64,000 nt of DNA from Pisolithus tinctorius (Eukaryota; Basidiomycota; Agaricomycetes; Boletales; Pisolithaceae), in the NCBI GenBank assembly GCA_024663395.1, contig JANFAH010000012.1, forward strand, positions 868,001 to 932,000, given 5' to 3'. Shown here in pieces: positions 47,301 to 55,915 of the stretch; the first letter of the stretch is position 1, and every line of letters starts with the position of its first letter. The position numbers were made by a program, and so were the translations under genes. The notes beneath the pieces were generated by a model. That model saw nothing but the letters and a program-made list of their open reading frames with translations, ran no database searches and was not told where the DNA came from.

Positions 47301-47975
47301 ATCATGAAGAGCTGTGAAACCGATGATCGCCGCTGGCACACCGTTGCGCACTCCGTCTTCTGGGCCGAGCGGGTCACCATTCTGAAGTCTACGGGTTTAT
47401 CCCCTTACTTCATGGTACATGGTGTCAAGCCGCTGTTTCCATTTGATCTCACTGAGGCTACCTTCCTCTTGCCCCTATCCTGCGATGATGCAACGCTGCT
47501 GACTACCACAGAACTGATAGCTTGGCGAGCGTGCCAGTTACAGAAGTGTCAGGATGACTTAGACCAGGTCTGCGGCAACGTCCTCCACGCACGGTTCCAG
47601 TCTATCCAGCAGTTCGAAGCCACCTTTCAGCATTGCATTAAAGACCATAACTTCGCTCCCGGTGCCCTCGTGCTTGTTCGCAACTCCCATGTAGAGAAAG
47701 AGCTGAACCGGAAGACAAAGCCGTGGTACACCAGTCCCATGGTCGTCCTTCGTCGGACCACTGGGGGCTCGTACCTGCTGGCCGAGTTGGATGGCTCCAT
47801 CTCCAAACTCCGCTTTGCTGCATTCCGCTTACTTCCCTACCACCCACGGTCTCAGACCTGCGCAACCGTAACTCGCATTACTGGGTTAGATGATGAAGAG
47901 CTAGACCGCCTTCTTGAGGAAGCTGAGGATGACCCCACTGATGATGATGTGGAGGCTTTTTCTGCGGACAGCTGA
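44364..47975 (+). CDS. pol: Gypsy B pol: reverse transcriptase, RNase H, integrase
   Basis: Open frame of 1203 codons. Reverse transcriptase: residues about 200-430, with AMMDLYSRYDQRAL carrying the first Asp and FIDDVPVKS the catalytic Asp pair, as usual in this fungal Gypsy group. RNase H: about 530-640, starting VDTSVIAVGYILYQ. Integrase: zinc-binding HDDLGHKGVFTVH...CHECQIHQ at about 810-855, catalytic core with AHIDTML (D), IVTDNSPAF (D) and NGIVERRHYD (E), and a C-terminal basic part with RKTKPWYTSPMVVLRRT. All catalytic residues are present. It copies the element RNA into DNA and inserts it. No stop interrupts it, unlike its neighbours. Confidence 0.92.
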   Translation: MGFLNINDPPNGRGEPTKTSCFLFSHCYPFLSPTVSSLAFTSTNFSSPAAPVPRNIPTRIPSPAFTFLSSTQTILNPSAIAAFGSIYQLDPAVRTLVYKPVAKKVRTVPAPMAEEYCIVRSLPDNPLAGLQPLPTHPPDFAPGIRFTAERAAELDLDPANWLWPEELKLVTWLILVHELAFAWDITEHGHLDEHYFPPVKIPTIPHTPWVQRNIPILNAIHAQVIDMIKDCIKSGMYEPSTAAYRSCWFCIVKKDGKSLRLVHDLQPLNAVTIHNASVPPFVEHLAESFAGYAVYAMMDLYSRYDQRALHVDSRDLTTFGTPLRPHRLTTLPQGHANAVQVYQGDTAFVLQDEIPHHTLPFIDDVPVKSETTCYQRADGSYETIPANPGIRKFIWNHCIVVNRILQRLQNVGATVSAKKFVLAAPSAVIVGHKCTFEGRIPEESKVQKIRNWPKCHNLTQVCGFLGVCGVLRIFIKDFAKIAWPLVMLTWKDVPFTWDEPQRAAMQRLKDEIVKSPALRRIDYESGREVILAVDTSVIAVGYILYQLGEDGKRYLSCFGSITLNEVESHYSQAKLELYGLFRALRAVCIYIFGLTNFTVEVDAKYIKGMINNPDLQPNATINRWIAGVLLFSFKLVHVPTDRHVGPDGLSRRPRSELDPPEDDDHEDWLDRFYSFSMQVVNDRLPPMSLSSQDQHSLPPPAYHWASLPPPASFYLAFSATADANNPSNTPDDPAILRSTKAWAREAKIEMIRAFLATRERPPDLTDAQYSSFFTSASRFFLLDGNLWRRELHGWHQLVVDESKRYRLIKEAHDDLGHKGVFTVHTRLLLRFWWPLLVEDVKWYVRTCHECQIHQMQKLHIPPTVPMIGALFHKAHIDTMLMPKAGGYRYIVQARCALTSYPEWHMLRAENSTALASFIFEDILCHWGLLTEIVTDNSPAFVQALDALAAQYHICHIRISPYNSQANGIVERRHYDVCEAIMKSCETDDRRWHTVAHSVFWAERVTILKSTGLSPYFMVHGVKPLFPFDLTEATFLLPLSCDDATLLTTTELIAWRACQLQKCQDDLDQVCGNVLHARFQSIQQFEATFQHCIKDHNFAPGALVLVRNSHVEKELNRKTKPWYTSPMVVLRRTTGGSYLLAELDGSISKLRFAAFRLLPYHPRSQTCATVTRITGLDDEELDRLLEEAEDDPTDDDVEAFSADS

Positions 47976-48113
47976 CTATCCGTCCTTTCCAGTATCCACA
48001 GTTTGTCCATCGCGCTATTCCTCCGTACCCTCTTCTCCCGTGATACCCATACCTCTTTCCACGGCCTCGCCCGCCTCCCTGTGGCTTCTTCTACTACACT
48101 CGTTCCTTCTCCC

Positions 48114-48137
48114 ATGCTGACTGGGGACAGTCAGCAT
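48114..48137. promoter_or_regulatory. Perfect 10-bp stem hairpin downstream of pol
   Basis: ATGCTGACTG and CAGTCAGCAT form a perfect stem around GGGA, followed by AAGTCCCCCGCAGGGG. The same hairpin-plus-AAGTCCCC arrangement lies directly before the 3' LTR in both Gypsy B (50263-50300) and Gypsy A (57722-57759). This internal copy is between pol and the antisense gene. Confidence 0.6.
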
Positions 48138-48887
48138 TCAAAGTCCCCCGCAGGGGTGACCAGCATACCACTTGATTCACCCAATACACCCGATATCAGA
48201 CATAGTTCGTTTCCCTTTATCTGTTTTACCCTGGGTTTCGTCCGGAGACCTCTATTCCACCCCGGGTTTCGTCTGGTGATTCTACTGATAGCTAGTCCTC
48301 GCTCAAAAAACATAAAAACCGCTTACCAAAAGTCCAAAACCGTCCAGAAAAATAACAAAACACCGAATAAGTATATAGCCAAAACAACGTCTCTCCTATC
48401 TCTCTCACTAGTCTCGCTGATGCCGTCCTTGGACACTCTACACCACGGAGACTTGCAACCACTCCGCGCATTTCTTCTTCGATCGCGCAGTCAGCATGCG
48501 CCCCTTGATCTGTTTTTCTTTCAACCCTCCTTCTGTCTCCTTACAGTTGACACACAAAGACCGTCCCACCTGCCCGATATACAGTCCCTTCGTTCTCTCT
48601 TCAAAACCCTGTCACATCCTACCATCAAGATCATTTCACGAGGACTTACCATTGAGAGAAGTCGAAAGCCGCATGAAGAAGACAAGTTGGGTGGTACCCT
48701 GCACTCTCTACGATACTGCGGCCAATTCAGGGCCAGTTCCTTGCCTGGCGGACAGAAGTCCTTCGCAGTGCCTTACGTCGCATCCACATCGGACGAGCCA
48801 AGACTTGATATATTTCCGCACACAATGCGCGGGAAGACAGCGATGCAGGGTATAGTACAAACAGGGATCTACAAACGGTATGATCGT

Positions 48888-49990
48888 CTACTCTACTCCC
48901 AGCTTTGCCAGGGCCTCCGACAGCTGCTCGATGCAGACTTGAAGGCGAAGGTTTGCTGCATGCGCAGCCATGGCCTCAGCCCTGACCATCCCGAGGGCTT
49001 GCGAGATATCTGAGGCGGTCTTGCCATCAAACCCGCCATGCACCGGCGCCTTACCCTTGCCGCGCGTGCAGGTCTCGACCACCTCCATGTCGTCGTTGTC
49101 GTTGTGGGCCCATTTGGAAGGGCCAGCCTTCGGTGCCTTGGTCGATCGCGCTGCACCCAGTCAACCCTGGACACGTCGGAATGCGGCCACCGCTCACCTA
49201 CTGATGCCCCGGCCTGCGCCTTCTTCCCAGTCCCCTTGTTGGACTTCTCGCACCTTTGCTTCATCTTCACGCACCCGTCGCACGTCTTGCCACTCGGTCC
49301 GATGCATGACATGCCTTTTAGGGTGCACCATGTGCAGGGCACCGGATGCAGTACCGCCCCAGGGGGGATGGTTATCTTCGGCTTGTCGTCATCATCGCCC
49401 TCGGTGACGGCCTGCTGAGAACGCTGCGTTGCCGTGGTGTCAGTAAAACTACCCAGCATACCCACGGAGACTTACCTTGTGCGCCAGCTGAGGGACTTCC
49501 ACATGTGTCATCCTTACGGACGCAACAGGCTCGGCAGCACTCGCCCCTTGCCCCTCAGCGCCCTGCGAAGCCTCCTCCTCCATCCACATGTCCTCATCAA
49601 CCTTGAGCCACGCGATCTCCTCCGCCACCCACTGCTCATATGCCTCGTCCGCCTCCACTACCACCGGACCATCTGCCGTGTCTATCTTCGTGTCGATGTC
49701 GAGCTCTCTGCCGCGCTCGACAAGCGGGAACACTTCGCCCTGGGCAACGATCAATGCTATGACTCTCTACCCAAACGAGCGCTTACCGATCGCTTCTCCC
49801 AGTGTCGCAGCCACATTACTTTCTCCTCCCACAGGTCTTCCCTGTCGTCCGGCATGCACTTTGCCTCAGCAACCAAAGCCGCAGACACGGCAATGAGCTT
49901 TGCCTTCAGAGCAGTTTTTTCCGCTTCGATCGGGTCGGGGGTGGCAGCATGTACGAGTTGGGAGAGACAGGGGGCACGGCTAGCAGACAT
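48888..49990 (-). CDS. Antisense Zn2Cys6-like gene inside Gypsy B
   Basis: On the strand opposite to pol, four exons splice cleanly: 49990-49787, 49739-49476, 49423-49198 and 49150-48888, with introns of about 47-52 bp starting GTAAG or GTGAG, giving 318 residues without a stop. Residues 1-155 are charged and helical (APCLSQLVHAATPDPIEAEK, EAYEQWVAEEIAWLKVDEDM). Six cysteines at about residues 186, 189, 196, 204, 207 and 214 follow C-x2-C-x6-C-x7-C-x2-C-x6-C, the spacing of fungal Zn(II)2Cys6 clusters. The C-terminal part is helical (ALGMVRAEAMAAHAANLRLQ). A TATA box lies 77 bp upstream. A homologous antisense gene exists in Gypsy A. DNA or RNA binding is inferred from the cluster only; the first loop is less basic than in typical transcription factors. 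Confidence 0.75.
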
Positions 49991-50066
49991 GATGAGAGCG
50001 ATAGAAGGGGTTGATGATGGGAGGAAAGAATCAAATCAATGCAAAGGTTTGAGCCGCGCACTAACA

Positions 50067-50074
50067 ATTATATA
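50067..50074 (-). promoter_or_regulatory. TATA box of the antisense gene in Gypsy B
   Basis: TATATAAT on the minus strand, 77 bp upstream of ATG 49990. It lies inside the element, so the antisense gene has its own promoter independent of the LTR. Confidence 0.5.
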
Positions 50075-50262
50075 CTTAGCGGCCATGAGGTGCTTATGTC
50101 ATCGGTCCGGACGCCTATACGCGGTATTCAATGGCCTTCTCACGTCCCTCGGCTCTATGCTTCCTTCGCTTCTACATGGAACTCTCCGGTATTCTCGAAC
50201 CCTCGGCACCACACTGTTACCATCACCATGTGGCAAGCTATTTGTGTCCTCTGCGCCACGTG

Positions 50263-50300
50263 GCTGACCAGGGACAGTCAGCATCTAAGTCCCCCACAGG
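50263..50300 (+). promoter_or_regulatory. Hairpin and polypurine-like tract before 3' LTR of B
   Basis: GCTGAC and GTCAGC form a stem, followed by AAGTCCCCCACAGG directly against the LTR start at 50301. The position is that of the plus-strand primer of reverse transcription. The motif is shared with Gypsy A at 57722-57759. Confidence 0.5.
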
Positions 50301-50954
50301 TGTGAGGAATCCGCATTCCCTGGACGCGTAAGCCCCTATCATTAACCATTCCATGACTACTGTTACGTCCGCTCCCATCTCACGTTCACCATTGTTCACG
50401 CGCTACCTTCCCACGCCCTCGCTCCCTCTCGCGCAGAGCTATACCCATGGCCACTGTGCTCCAGTCGTTGTTTTTCCTCGGACTCTTTCTCTTATCACAG
50501 TCTCTATTCCTTTAGTGCTTGTAGTATACCCTCGGCCTCTGTTTGGCCTGTCTTCTGTGTACATGCTGTCACGTGGCTTTCCTTTACTGTACCCTGTCTT
50601 ACTTAGGTTCCAGGTTTGTCCGGAATATAAAACCCTGTACTTAGGTACAGAATGATACCTTTTGGCACTCGGAAGGTCACCATGAGTTTCCTTTACACTT
50701 TGTCTACACCACACGTCTCGCATTCCGCTGCGCACAAACTATGTATACTGCTCGCACCGCTCGCATCACCGGTACTATTCCGTGGACCATGCCATGCACA
50801 TCACGAACCTCTACCGCTACAAAACGCCAGGTCTCACCTTCTAGTCTCAACAGTCCAGAATCCCTTGGGACGAGCAATTCATTCCCTTCATTTTTTATTG
50901 TTGTTATCTAAGCCATCTAGCTCGTATTATACAGCTACTTGGACTTTTCCTACA
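50301..50954 (+). repeat. 3' LTR of Gypsy B
   Basis: Same length as the 5' LTR (654 bp), TATA box at 50626-50632. Differs from the 5' copy only by CpG-type transitions. Followed by the target duplication CCGC and the remainder of the Gypsy A protease. Confidence 0.92.
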
Positions 50955-51190
50955 CCGCTAACCAATCCAAAGAAAGCACCCTTGGGGTCATAGAGAATGC
51001 CACCTTGTGCATAGGAAATGTCAAGGCTCATCTACAAATCCAGGTCATTGATCGTGCGCCTTTCGACTTACTGCTCAGTCGACCCTTCTTCTGCCTACTC
51101 TCCAGCATCCTTCATGATTTCCCTGACAGAGAACAGTCTCTAGAAATCCGCAACCCTAACTCCGGGAGACAAGTTTTAATTCTGACATGA
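50955..51190 (+). pseudogene. Gypsy A protease, second half
   Basis: The frame reads ENATLCIGNVKAHLQIQVID, then APFDLLLSRPFFCLLSSILH, matching ENLKLDFG...LLGRPFICL of the Gypsy B protease. It continues the frame broken at 40872. TGA at 51188 is followed in frame by PHNRLQPLPCFVNSEDEEDF, so again the stop may be a mutated arginine codon. Confidence 0.7.
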
Positions 51191-51309
51191 CCTCACAACA
51201 GACTGCAACCCCTTCCATGTTTTGTAAATTCTGAAGATGAAGAAGACTTCTTCACGCGGAAACAAATGTGTTGCCACATGAATCCACCTGAACAGGGTTT
51301 TTAGTATTG

Positions 51310-53330
51310 GTCGAGGACTCGTATGATCTGTGAGGAGACCAGGACTGCACTTTCTCTGTGTGTTCACTTTATGTTTCTGACCCGCTGTCACACACCAAAG
51401 GTGTTGTGGACATGGTTACAGCTGACTCTGCCTAACTCGTTGACGAGTTGCACACAATGCCCAAGCATGCAGATGAAGACTAAAGGCCTCATGCATAGAA
51501 AGACTGTCGGACGTTAACAGTCATCCTTCGCACAAGAATGAGTCATCAGTGCTAAAGAGAAAAGAGGAAGCAAGTTAAGCATGCATTAAAGGTTTTTAGC
51601 GCCCATGTACGGCATTCCGGTTTTTGTCATATCTCCACCATTTCCAAAGATATCGACTCCATTCCCACACTCGCTTAAGGTGCTCAGCCCCACGATTCTT
51701 CCTTCCAAATTTGGAGAGGATCCTCGCACCCTGCGTGTTTCTACAGCACTCCATCCATCAGACGCTCATTTTGCGAAGTCCATCAATCATGGCCACCTCT
51801 TCATCGGTTGTCTCGCTTGTCTCATTTGCCAGAGACGGTGGCTACGTATATCTGCCAGGCATTCCCACCAGCTTCTGTCCTGAAGCCCCCTGGTTCATCC
51901 CGTCATTGTCAGCCCCATCTCATCCCATGCAGCTTGGTCAGCATGTTCTCCTTGTCAGTATGACTTCCAGAAGGATGTTCTTTGGTCGCCTCAGGTCTGT
52001 CACTCGGTTAGAAAGGTCTTATGTGGTCATTTCAGTCTCCCCAGTTGATGAAGCATATGGATCATTCCTCCCTGCTCCCTGCACTGTCTTTATTCCAGTC
52101 TCATCCATCATTCTTCCCACATTGCGACAGCTGCAGTATAATCTACTGTCCTCCAGCCTCCCTGATCGCATTCATGATGAGTATGACATGCATCTTGCCT
52201 TCTTACTGCAAGATCCAGCAGAAGACATCCCCCCTTCTCCTCCTCCATCAGAGCCCTGTTCATGAAGTTTTTGTTAACTTTGCTGAGAGGACGAAAGGGT
52301 GGGAGACGTGATCACGTATGCTCTCATTGCCCCACAGACCCCCAGTGCCCTAGCCCCCTTTGACACCTGACTCATGCCCTTCAATTCTGGAATTAATACT
52401 TCCCTATCTGGAAACACCATCCATCTGTCATGCCGTCTTTGGATCTAGAGATGTCTCCACCGAGATCTAACTTGCATCGCCACCCCCTAATGTGATATCA
52501 GTGTGCTTACTCAGTTTCTGATTCTATTTGACTCATTTTGTGATATTTTGACTATCCCTGACTTGTTCATTGCCAATACTTACCAATCCTCTGTGCTTGC
52601 TTACTTATCATTTCTCGCTTACTCACCATGATTACTCAGTCCTTACTCATTACTTACCAAGTGTTTGTGCCTTGGTTGTCACAAGCTGTGCTCCCCCCAT
52701 AGTATATAAACCCCCATGTACTTAGCTACCAAAAAAAAAAATCAGAAGTCACTCAGCAGTCAGTCAGTTCTTCAGTGCATAACTCATTGTCGACAGTTGA
52801 GGCTCATTCGGAAGAGTCTATCTGTCTCCATTCATATCATTGGTAGTTGAGGCTCCATGAAGGGGTCTATCTGCCACCATCCATCATCTGCAGTCTTATC
52901 CACACTTAGTCAGCACTCTTGCTTAGTCATCCATCCACTCCTGCATAACTCGTCATCGACTTGCGCCAGGAGCATGTCTTATCAAAGTCCTTCATCCCAG
53001 GTCCTTTCAGCTGAACACCTTCACTCTGTTCAGCATCCCCCATCCAATCATCACCTGCTTGTCTTCTCCTGCATAACTCGTCATTGACTTGTGCCAGGAG
53101 CCCTCTACTTGAAGTCCCCCCCACACATTTAGGTTTCTCTGCACTCCAGGTTCCGCGGAGGCAAACCACCACTTGCACATTATTTGTCTTTGGTGTTGGT
53201 TTGGTTGGTTTATACTGCCTTTCCACACTTTGACTCACACCACCTTTATACCCCTTGAGGTCTTCCACGTTTTTGCCCACAGACACTGCCATAAATTCTG
53301 CTGCAGCATTTATCTATGGTTTATGAGGCA
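51310..53330 (+). mobile_element. Foreign retroelement-derived block with LTR-like 3' part
   Basis: Homology of Gypsy A to B breaks after about 51310 and resumes at about 53345 (VSPTNPFLFSTATTISPL). The block holds an open frame (51789-52265), a purine-rich GAGAGGACGAAAGGGTGGGAG (52286-52306) and then TGATCACGTATGC, which could start an LTR with a TATA box (GTATATAAA near 52700) and an A11 run. Inside it are two imperfect direct repeats (GTTGAGGCTC units near 52796 and 52848; CTGCATAACTCGTCAT units at 52941 and 53069). I could not define its exact ends or target duplication. Confidence 0.45.
51789..52265 (+). CDS. Unknown frame in the foreign block
   Basis: ATG 51789 opens MATSSSVVSLVSFARDGGYV and runs 158 codons, with GQHVLLVSMTSRRMFFGRLR and HDEYDMHLAFLLQDPAEDIP. 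It ends just upstream of the purine-rich tract, the place of the last gene in an LTR retrotransposon. No family was recognised. It looks coding by composition but lacks named motifs. Confidence 0.35.
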   Translation: MATSSSVVSLVSFARDGGYVYLPGIPTSFCPEAPWFIPSLSAPSHPMQLGQHVLLVSMTSRRMFFGRLRSVTRLERSYVVISVSPVDEAYGSFLPAPCTVFIPVSSIILPTLRQLQYNLLSSSLPDRIHDEYDMHLAFLLQDPAEDIPPSPPPSEPCS

Positions 53331-53349
53331 ACAGTACACCCCCTGTCGA

Positions 53350-54575
53350 TCCCTTTGACACCAGTTCCGTTTCTCCGACCAATCCTTTCTTGTTTTCAAC
53401 TGCTACTACCATTTCTCCACTGACGATCTCTGCCTTACACTCTACTTATCAGTTCAATCCCGTCTATCATGTCTTAAAGTACAAACCTGTAGCGAGGAAG
53501 GTGAGGCCAGTACCGACATTGATGCCAGCAGAATTCCGGGTAGAGCATCAGGAGGCCGAAGATCCACTTGCAGATCTGCCTGTTTTACCTACTCATCCCC
53601 CTCTGTTCGTGCCAGGTTCCAGGTTCACTCAGGAAAGAGCTGATGAGCTCGATCTGGACCCGGCAAGGTTTCTTTGGCCTATGGAATTAGACCTAGTACG
53701 ATGGTTGGTCAGGGAGCAAGAGGATGCCTTTGCATGGGACGCTTTGGAAAGAGGGACCTTCCGAGAGGATATGTTCCTGCCCCTGAAGATACCTACATTA
53801 GCTCACAAGCCTTGGATCGAGCAAAATATTCCCATTCCTCCTGCTATTTTCCATGAAGTTGTTAACATCATCAAAGAAAAGATTTCCACAGGGGTTTATG
53901 AACCGTCTACTTTGTCCTATCGCTCAAAATGGTTCTGCATAGCCAAGAAGAATGGAAAATCTCTGCACCTTGTCCATGACTTACAACCTCTAAATGCCAT
54001 CTCTATACAGGACTCAGCTGTTCCCCCCTTCATCAATTCAATAGCGGAAGCCTTCACTTGTCATTTGGTCTACAGAATTTTAGGTCTTATGGTCGGATAT
54101 GATCATTGCACCATACACGATGATTACCGTGACCTCACTATCTTCCAAACTCCTATAGGTACTCTTCGACCCACCAAACTTCCTATGGGCTACATGAATG
54201 CCATCCAAATTTTCCATGGAGACATCTGTTGGATTTTAAAGGACGAAATTCCAGAAGTCACCATCCTGTTTATCGATGACTGTCCCATTAAAGGCCCCAA
54301 ATCTCGCTACCAAAATCCCGATGGGACCTATGAAACAATTCCAAAGAATTCTGGGATTAGACACTTCATTTGGGAGCACCTGCAGAACGTCAACTGAGTC
54401 TTACACCATCTGCGCCATGCAGGAGCCACCGTGTTGGCAAAGAAATGCATCATTGCTGCGCCGTCTATCATAGTGGTTGGACATAAGGTGTTGTTCCAGG
54501 GTAGAATTCCAGACGAAATTAAAGTCCAGAAGATTAAAGATTGGCCTTACTGCACAAACGTTACTGAAGTATGTG
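53350..54575 (+). pseudogene. pol: Gypsy A reverse transcriptase
   Basis: Parallel to Gypsy B pol: STYQFNPVYHVLKYKPVARK, LDLDPARFLWPMELDLVRWL, STGVYEPSTLSYRSKWFCIA, then RILGLMVGYDHC where the first catalytic Asp position (MDLYS in B) reads ILGLM and so appears lost, and LFIDDCPIKGP with the Asp pair kept. TGA at 54395 replaces an arginine (B has VNRILQRL). The frame goes on with VGHKVLFQGRIPDE and ends abruptly at VTEVCG, where the C-terminal RT, RNase H and start of integrase are deleted. Confidence 0.8.
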
Positions 54576-54576
54576 G

Positions 54577-55652
54577 ATGTTAAATCGTGTCACAAGTGCC
54601 AGATCCACCATTTGGACCACATTCATATCCCACCAGTCGTTGCTATTCCCGAACCCCTGTTCTACAAAGCATACATGGACACATTCTTAATGCCGAAGTC
54701 AAACAGCTTTTGCTATGTCACCCATGCCTGCTGTTCACTCACCAGTTACCCCGAATGGGCCATGCTTCGTGCAGAGACAGGCAAGTCCATTGGAAAGTTC
54801 ATTTTCGAACAGATTCTGTGCTGTTGGGGTGCCATTGCAGAGATTGTCACAGATAATGGGGGACCATACATCCTCACTCTCGATTGGCTCTCCAAGACCT
54901 TCAGAATTCGTCACATATGCATCTCCCCTTATAACTCACAGGCTAATGGAGTTGTCAAACGGCGGCATTTTGATGTAAGGGAGGTGATAGTAAAAAGTTG
55001 TGGTGGGGAAGCATCGAGGTGGTCAGAAGTGGCCCCTGCGGTATTTTGGGCAGAGAGGGTTACGGTCCACAAGGCAACCAGGTTTTCTCCATTCTATATG
55101 GCTCACAGTGTTGAACCCAGACTCCCTTTTGATCTGGTCGAAGCAACATTTTTAGCCCCTTTCGAGGCGGAATTTTACTCGACCTCAGATCTTATTGCTC
55201 ACCGTGCTCACCAACTCCAGAAACACCCAGAGGACCTCGCTCGCATCCATGATCTGGTCCTAAAATCCTGCTTTGCCTCCACCAAGGATTTTGTCAACCG
55301 TTTTGCATGTTCTATCAAAGACTTTAACTTTGAACCAGGGTTGCTTGTCCTTGTTTGGAATTCCCATATCAAACTGGAACTTGACCAGAAAACCAAACTG
55401 TGCTACCTAGGGCCTATGATAGTCGTCAGACATACTAAAGGTGGCTTGCACATACTTGCGGAATTAGATGGTGCTGTCTCAAAATTCTGCTTCACTGCCT
55501 TTCGCCTATACCCCTATTTCCCGTGGAATAATGCTCATATTGAAGTCACCCAGCTGGCTGGTGCTTCCTCACAAGACCTGGATCATCTTGAAGATGATAC
55601 ACTTCTGGACCCTACACTCGCTGGCATCCCTTTGGATGAGTCAGATGAGTAG
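54577..55652 (+). pseudogene. Gypsy A integrase, catalytic Glu replaced
   Basis: Begins directly after the deletion with SCHKCQIHHLDHIHIPP (second half of the zinc-binding domain). The core keeps AYMDTFLMPK (D) and EIVTDNGGPY (D), but the third residue reads NGVVKRRHFD, where B has NGIVERRHYD: Glu to Lys, a G-to-A change. The C-terminal part (QKTKLCYLGPMIVVRHTKGG) is intact to TAG 55650. Such a protein could not catalyse integration. Confidence 0.8.
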
Positions 55653-55915
55653 CCCATCCTTCTCTCTACCTCCTTTCTTTTCTCTCCCTTTTCTTTCTTT
55701 TATCGATACCTGTTTCATCTCATATATAAATTTCGCACTGCTCACATGAAAGAACCATGCAAAAAAAAAAAAAAAAAAAAAATTCCACAACACTTCTTCC
55801 TTCAGAAGTCTTTCTTTTCCTTCCCTTACTGTAGTACTAATACCGATGCATGAAAACCTCTTACAAATTCAGAGCATACGAGTACAAAAAAATTCCACAG
55901 ACTCTAGTATGCTAT
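55653..55915. other. Spacer with A23 tract
   Basis: Between pol and the antisense gene of Gypsy A. A run of about 23 A lies near 55761-55783, preceded by a CT-rich stretch. Confidence 0.6.

Larger units (their letters stand above)
40873..50954 (+). mobile_element. Full-length Ty3/Gypsy element B
   Basis: Two 654-bp LTRs (40873-41526 and 50301-50954) enclose gag, protease, pol and an antisense gene. The 4-bp target duplication CCGC is at 40869-40872 and 50955-50958. It inserted into the protease of Gypsy A; removing B plus one CCGC rejoins the A frame (LEAANQSKESTLG). A primer-binding-like TGGAGCCCACCGCAAGGGG follows the 5' LTR and shares its pattern with the A-type element at 63006. Confidence 0.92.

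Noticed and set aside
48003..49013. 336-codon plus-strand frame downstream of Gypsy B pol
   Set aside because: It overlaps the spliced antisense gene, has low-complexity basic composition and no motif; the antisense reading explains the same DNA better.
55761..55783. Poly(A) tail of a LINE or processed pseudogene
   Set aside because: It lies between pol and the antisense gene of an LTR element, no LINE coding sequence precedes it and I see no target duplication around it.
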